This document shows, one piece after another, positions 16,493-17,229 of a stretch of 17,229 bases of DNA. Position 1 is the stretch's first letter. Every line of letters begins with the position of its first letter. The notes under the pieces were generated by a model, which was not told the origin of the DNA, ran no database searches, and saw nothing but the letters and a program-made list of their open reading frames with translations. Made by a program: the position numbers and the translations under genes. Source of the DNA: Tidjanibacter sp. (GTDB taxonomy: Bacteria > Bacteroidota > Bacteroidia > Bacteroidales > Rikenellaceae); NCBI GenBank assembly GCA_017630115.1, contig JAGBVY010000119.1:1-17229 (forward strand), written 5' to 3'.

Positions 16493-17200
16493 CTAAAAAA
16501 GTTTTTTCTTGGAGGCCGTAACCACAAAATCTTTTAGGTAGAAGGGCTCGAAGTAGGCCACATCCTCTGTCTGGCCTGCGGCAAGTTTACGCTCAGCCTC
16601 GGCACACAAACCGCGGGCCGAGGGGGCTACATTGACACACTCTGCCCACTCCAATATGCCCGAGCACTTAGGCGCTCCGTTGCCGAAGATGACCAGTTTG
16701 CGGTTGTCGAGCAGCACCTCGCTGAAACTCTTGTCGGTAACCACCTCGGCCACCACCTCGCCCAGAGGGTTGAGTGAGGTGTCGAACAACTCGGCATAGA
16801 CCTCCATCCTGCGTGCGTCAATCATTGGGCAGAGGGCAACCCTCTCCCACTCGTCGATGTCGAGTATGCCCGCCTCCACCTCCTCAACGAGGCAGGCTGC
16901 AAGCGAGCGCAACGAGTCGATAGCCACAAGCGGAATACCCAACGCATAACACATTCCCTTAGCAAACGACACTCCTATTCTCAGGCCGGTATAGGAACCC
17001 GGACCTTTGCCCACAGCCACAGCGTCGAGCTCATCGGGGGAGATGTTGTGCTCACGCAACAACTCCTCCGTGAAGACCCCCACCTTGCGTGCGTGGTCTT
17101 TGCCGAGGTCGCTCTCCCTGAGCGCAATCATCTGCCCATCGCGGGCCAATGCCACCGAACAGATGTCGGTGCCTGTTTCAATACATAAAATCAGACTCAT
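16493..17200 (-). CDS. tsaB: TsaB, tRNA N6-threonylcarbamoyladenosine synthesis protein (235 aa)
   Basis: TsaB is an inactive paralogue and partner of TsaD; with TsaE it transfers threonylcarbamoyl onto A37 of ANN-decoding tRNAs. The start is ATG at 17200, giving MSLILCIETGT; an in-frame TTG two codons upstream is less likely. Diagnostic stretches are the ASKHA phosphate loop ILCIETGTDICSVAL (4-18), VGKGPGSYTGLRIGVSFAKG (63-82), LVAIDSL (91-97), and PMIDARRMEVYAELF (125-139). Length matches the family. It is the first gene of the right-hand unit visible here, with a heptamer repeat directly before the start codon. The true promoter probably lies beyond the window. Confidence 0.95.
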   Translation of the reverse strand: MSLILCIETGTDICSVALARDGQMIALRESDLGKDHARKVGVFTEELLREHNISPDELDAVAVGKGPGSYTGLRIGVSFAKGMCYALGIPLVAIDSLRSLAACLVEEVEAGILDIDEWERVALCPMIDARRMEVYAELFDTSLNPLGEVVAEVVTDKSFSEVLLDNRKLVIFGNGAPKCSGILEWAECVNVAPSARGLCAEAERKLAAGQTEDVAYFEPFYLKDFVVTASKKKLF

Positions 17201-17204
17201 TCCC

Positions 17205-17229
17205 AAAATTGAAAATTGAAAATTGAAAA
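17205..17229. repeat. Heptamer tandem repeat AAAATTG, cut by the window edge
   Basis: Three copies of AAAATTG plus AAAA run to the end of the window, beginning five bases from the tsaB start codon. One related AATTGAAAATT also occurs upstream of the deaminase gene (16455-16465). The copy number is unknown because the array continues off the edge. Confidence 0.7.

Overview
The window looks like a Bacteroidales chromosome, plausibly Rikenellaceae/Alistipes-like. The reasons are Mfa/FimA-type fimbrillin lipoproteins, lipobox signal peptides, Fibrobacter-paralogous-type modules, a TAnnTTTG-like promoter box, and fairly G+C-rich coding sequence (about 50-60% in hand-counted blocks) with A/T-rich spacers. 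The genus is an inference. All ten genes I accept lie on the minus strand, so transcription runs from high to low coordinates.

Right half (17200 down to 12457): a tightly spaced housekeeping run. It holds tsaB (tRNA t6A synthesis), a dCMP/cytidine deaminase-family enzyme, a MATE exporter, a cytidylate-kinase-like protein and a PlsC-type acyltransferase with a membrane C-terminus. The last two look translationally coupled, because the ribosome binding site of the acyltransferase overlaps the stop codon of the kinase-like gene. A strong intrinsic terminator (about 12370-12411) closes this unit.

Left half (12201 down to 350): a probable type V pilus (fimbrillin) operon. An A/T-rich spacer carries a perfect 9-bp inverted repeat and a Bacteroidetes-type -7 box. 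It is followed by two fimbrillin-like lipoproteins, an ATP-grasp enzyme, and two very large lipoproteins (about 1197 and 1590 aa). The two large proteins share a repeated cysteine-containing module: two copies in the first, one in the second. The second adds Ig-like repeats and a terminal domain of different base composition. No internal terminator or second promoter was seen, and a perfect 13-bp terminator hairpin ends the unit at about 284-324. The likely picture is two pilin/accessory subunits plus two long tip or adhesin-like subunits. The ATP-grasp enzyme is the unexpected member.

Far left (1-283): no gene, but four structured or repetitive elements lie side by side: a palindrome cut near the window edge, a 9-bp tandem array, a 7-bp tandem array, and an 80-base nested hairpin. 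The most interesting items are the ATP-grasp gene inside the pilus operon, the compositionally distinct C-terminal domain of the 1590-aa protein, and the nested hairpin.
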